The translations under genes and the position numbers were made by a program. A DNA stretch of 64,000 nucleotides from Metabacillus litoralis (GTDB lineage: Bacteria > Bacillota > Bacilli > Bacillales > Bacillaceae): contig NZ_JAIVKL010000009.1 in assembly GCF_020524045.1 (NCBI RefSeq), forward strand, positions 1 through 64,000. Reading direction: 5' to 3'. Shown here one piece after another: positions 62,987-64,000 of this stretch (within the stretch, counting starts at the first letter, position 1; every line of letters begins with the position of its first letter). Below the pieces are notes generated by a model. It was given only the letters and a program-made list of their open reading frames with translations. It was not told the origin of the DNA and did not search any database.

Positions 62987-63731
62987 TTGCACTCCCCCTT
63001 TCTTTCAAGAAGGTAGCATTGTTAGAGCGAAAATAGTATTGGTTGTCTTTTGTGGTAACAAGTAATCCTTTTCCGTCATATTCCACATAAACTCGAACCT
63101 TTTTTCCTGCTTTTGCTTTCACATCAGTTAACAGATAGGGAAACTTCTCTTGTACGTTTTTCTGTTCCTTGTCTTCTTCATTCGACCACATTTGCTCTCT
63201 AATTTCTTCGTACCACTGAGTAACATTCGACTGTTCCCATGTAAAAGAAGATAAGGATTCTTCTAGTTTCATCACGTTAAGGTGAACTTCTTTTCCTGAA
63301 GGATGGATAGAAAGTAGCTCTGCTTTAGAAACATCATCAAGATATGTTTCCACTTCATGCTTAGGATAAATAACTCCTGATACTCCGATTGCCAAGAGAG
63401 CAGCTCCTAAAAAGAAGTAATTCCAAAGAAAGCCCAACCAAGCATATTTTCGATAAGAATCCCACCTATTTTTCCCCTTTAGCATGGCATATAAAATCCA
63501 AACTCCAAGTGGAAGAATAGCTATAGAAAAAACACCTTCAAATAATGGAAGATTAATAGAAAAAGAAAAGAGTCCAATCAACACAGCGATTATTAATTTC
63601 CAAAGCACTGGTCGTTCTGCGATATTCTGGGTTTGATAGATACGCCAAACCCCATAAGCAAGGAAACCCCAAGCAAGTAACATGAACATCACCTGAATAA
63701 GATTCCATTCAAAATACCAATTAAATACCAA
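62979..63731 (-). CDS. Membrane protein of unknown function, partner of the next gene
   Basis: A 250-residue protein with four hydrophobic segments at about 10-28, 42-60, 64-83 and 99-121, then a hydrophilic domain of about 130 residues (KVRVYVEYDGKGLLVTTKDN near its end). No family is recognised. The TTG start has GGGGTG 6 nt upstream. Overlap with the downstream gene suggests that the two products act together, perhaps at the cell surface. Confidence 0.65.
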   Translation of the reverse strand: MVFNWYFEWNLIQVMFMLLAWGFLAYGVWRIYQTQNIAERPVLWKLIIAVLIGLFSFSINLPLFEGVFSIAILPLGVWILYAMLKGKNRWDSYRKYAWLGFLWNYFFLGAALLAIGVSGVIYPKHEVETYLDDVSKAELLSIHPSGKEVHLNVMKLEESLSSFTWEQSNVTQWYEEIREQMWSNEEDKEQKNVQEKFPYLLTDVKAKAGKKVRVYVEYDGKGLLVTTKDNQYYFRSNNATFLKERGSANE

Positions 63732-64000
63732 ACGCTACACCCCAATTTCTAGATAGATTTTCGCCTGATTTCTTTCACTACGATATTTTACCTATTCTAA
63801 ATAAATTTAAATGACCTACATATAGTAAGTTAATTCTAGAAATGCACGTAGTTACCTCAAAATAACAAATAATGTATATAATTAATCATACAAACAAACT
63901 TGTAATAATTATACAACAGTCTATATTTTATCAGTACAAAAACTACCATCACTCTTAAGCGTAAGTTTAAAAGTTGGAGGTGTTTGTGATTATCAACTGA
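63732..64000. other. Terminal intergenic DNA
   Basis: AT-rich. The promoter of the minus-strand pair should lie near 63740-63850. A GGAGGT at 63976-63982 is followed by a GTG, but the frame stops after four codons, so no gene start is called at the window edge. Confidence 0.3.

Overview
The window reads as chromosomal DNA of a low-GC, endospore-forming Bacillaceae (Bacillus or Metabacillus-like). The evidence is a germinant-receptor operon, an LPXTG-anchored YfkN-type nucleotidase, a YpiB/UPF0302 protein, YwbE, Spo0A-box-like sites beside a Med-like protein and a sporulation-type sensor kinase, an S-box (SAM-I) riboswitch, strong AGGAGG ribosome binding sites with many TTG/GTG starts, and numerous short dispersed repeats typical of Bacillus genomes. 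No rRNA, tRNA, complete IS, prophage or CRISPR array was seen.

Layout. 0-8.2 kb: a GRDP-like protein with a Cys/Ser/Gly tail, a YetF/DUF421 membrane protein, an alpha/beta hydrolase, a cold-shock protein, YwbE, an ECF sigma factor with its membrane anti-sigma factor, a GNAT acetyltransferase and a TetR regulator. 8.3-12.7 kb: a tryptophan catabolic unit kynU-kynB-kynA followed by an NSS-family Na+ symporter, divergent from the TetR gene. 12.7-21 kb: two 20-bp tandem arrays, a Ca2+/Na+ antiporter, an aldo/keto reductase, a DUF5634-like protein, a small gene broken by a nonsense codon, a UDG-like protein and a compatible-solute ABC transporter with a single permease. 21.3-32 kb: flavodoxin-like protein, YfkN, a PAS-GGDEF-EAL protein divergent from a chemoreceptor, and an MscS channel. 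32-37 kb: photolyase-DUF429 and P450-FAD oxidoreductase gene pairs. 37-44.5 kb: YpiB-like protein, methyltransferase, a germinant-receptor operon in D-B-A-C order, an excisionase-type HTH protein and a second alpha/beta hydrolase. 44.6-52 kb: Med-like protein plus orphan histidine kinase, glutaminyl-tRNA synthetase, an MFS transporter and a tiny basic protein. 52.4-56.9 kb: an S-box-controlled RbsBAC-type ABC importer. 57.5-64 kb: a polar amino acid ABC transporter, aspartate kinase III and two coupled membrane proteins of unknown function.

The item most worth following is the SAM-riboswitch-controlled ribose-type ABC importer at 52.4-56.5 kb. Aptamer, antiterminator and terminator are all visible, so the cargo should belong to sulfur/methionine metabolism (a methylthioribose-like sugar is a natural candidate), although the proteins look like simple-sugar transporters. 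Secondary leads are the Med-like/kinase pair behind inverted Spo0A-like boxes, the photolyase/P450/renalase-like cluster, glutaminyl-tRNA synthetase in a Bacillus-type genome, and three dispersed repeat families plus two kinds of short tandem arrays.

All family assignments come from reading motifs and overall resemblance by eye; no database search was run.
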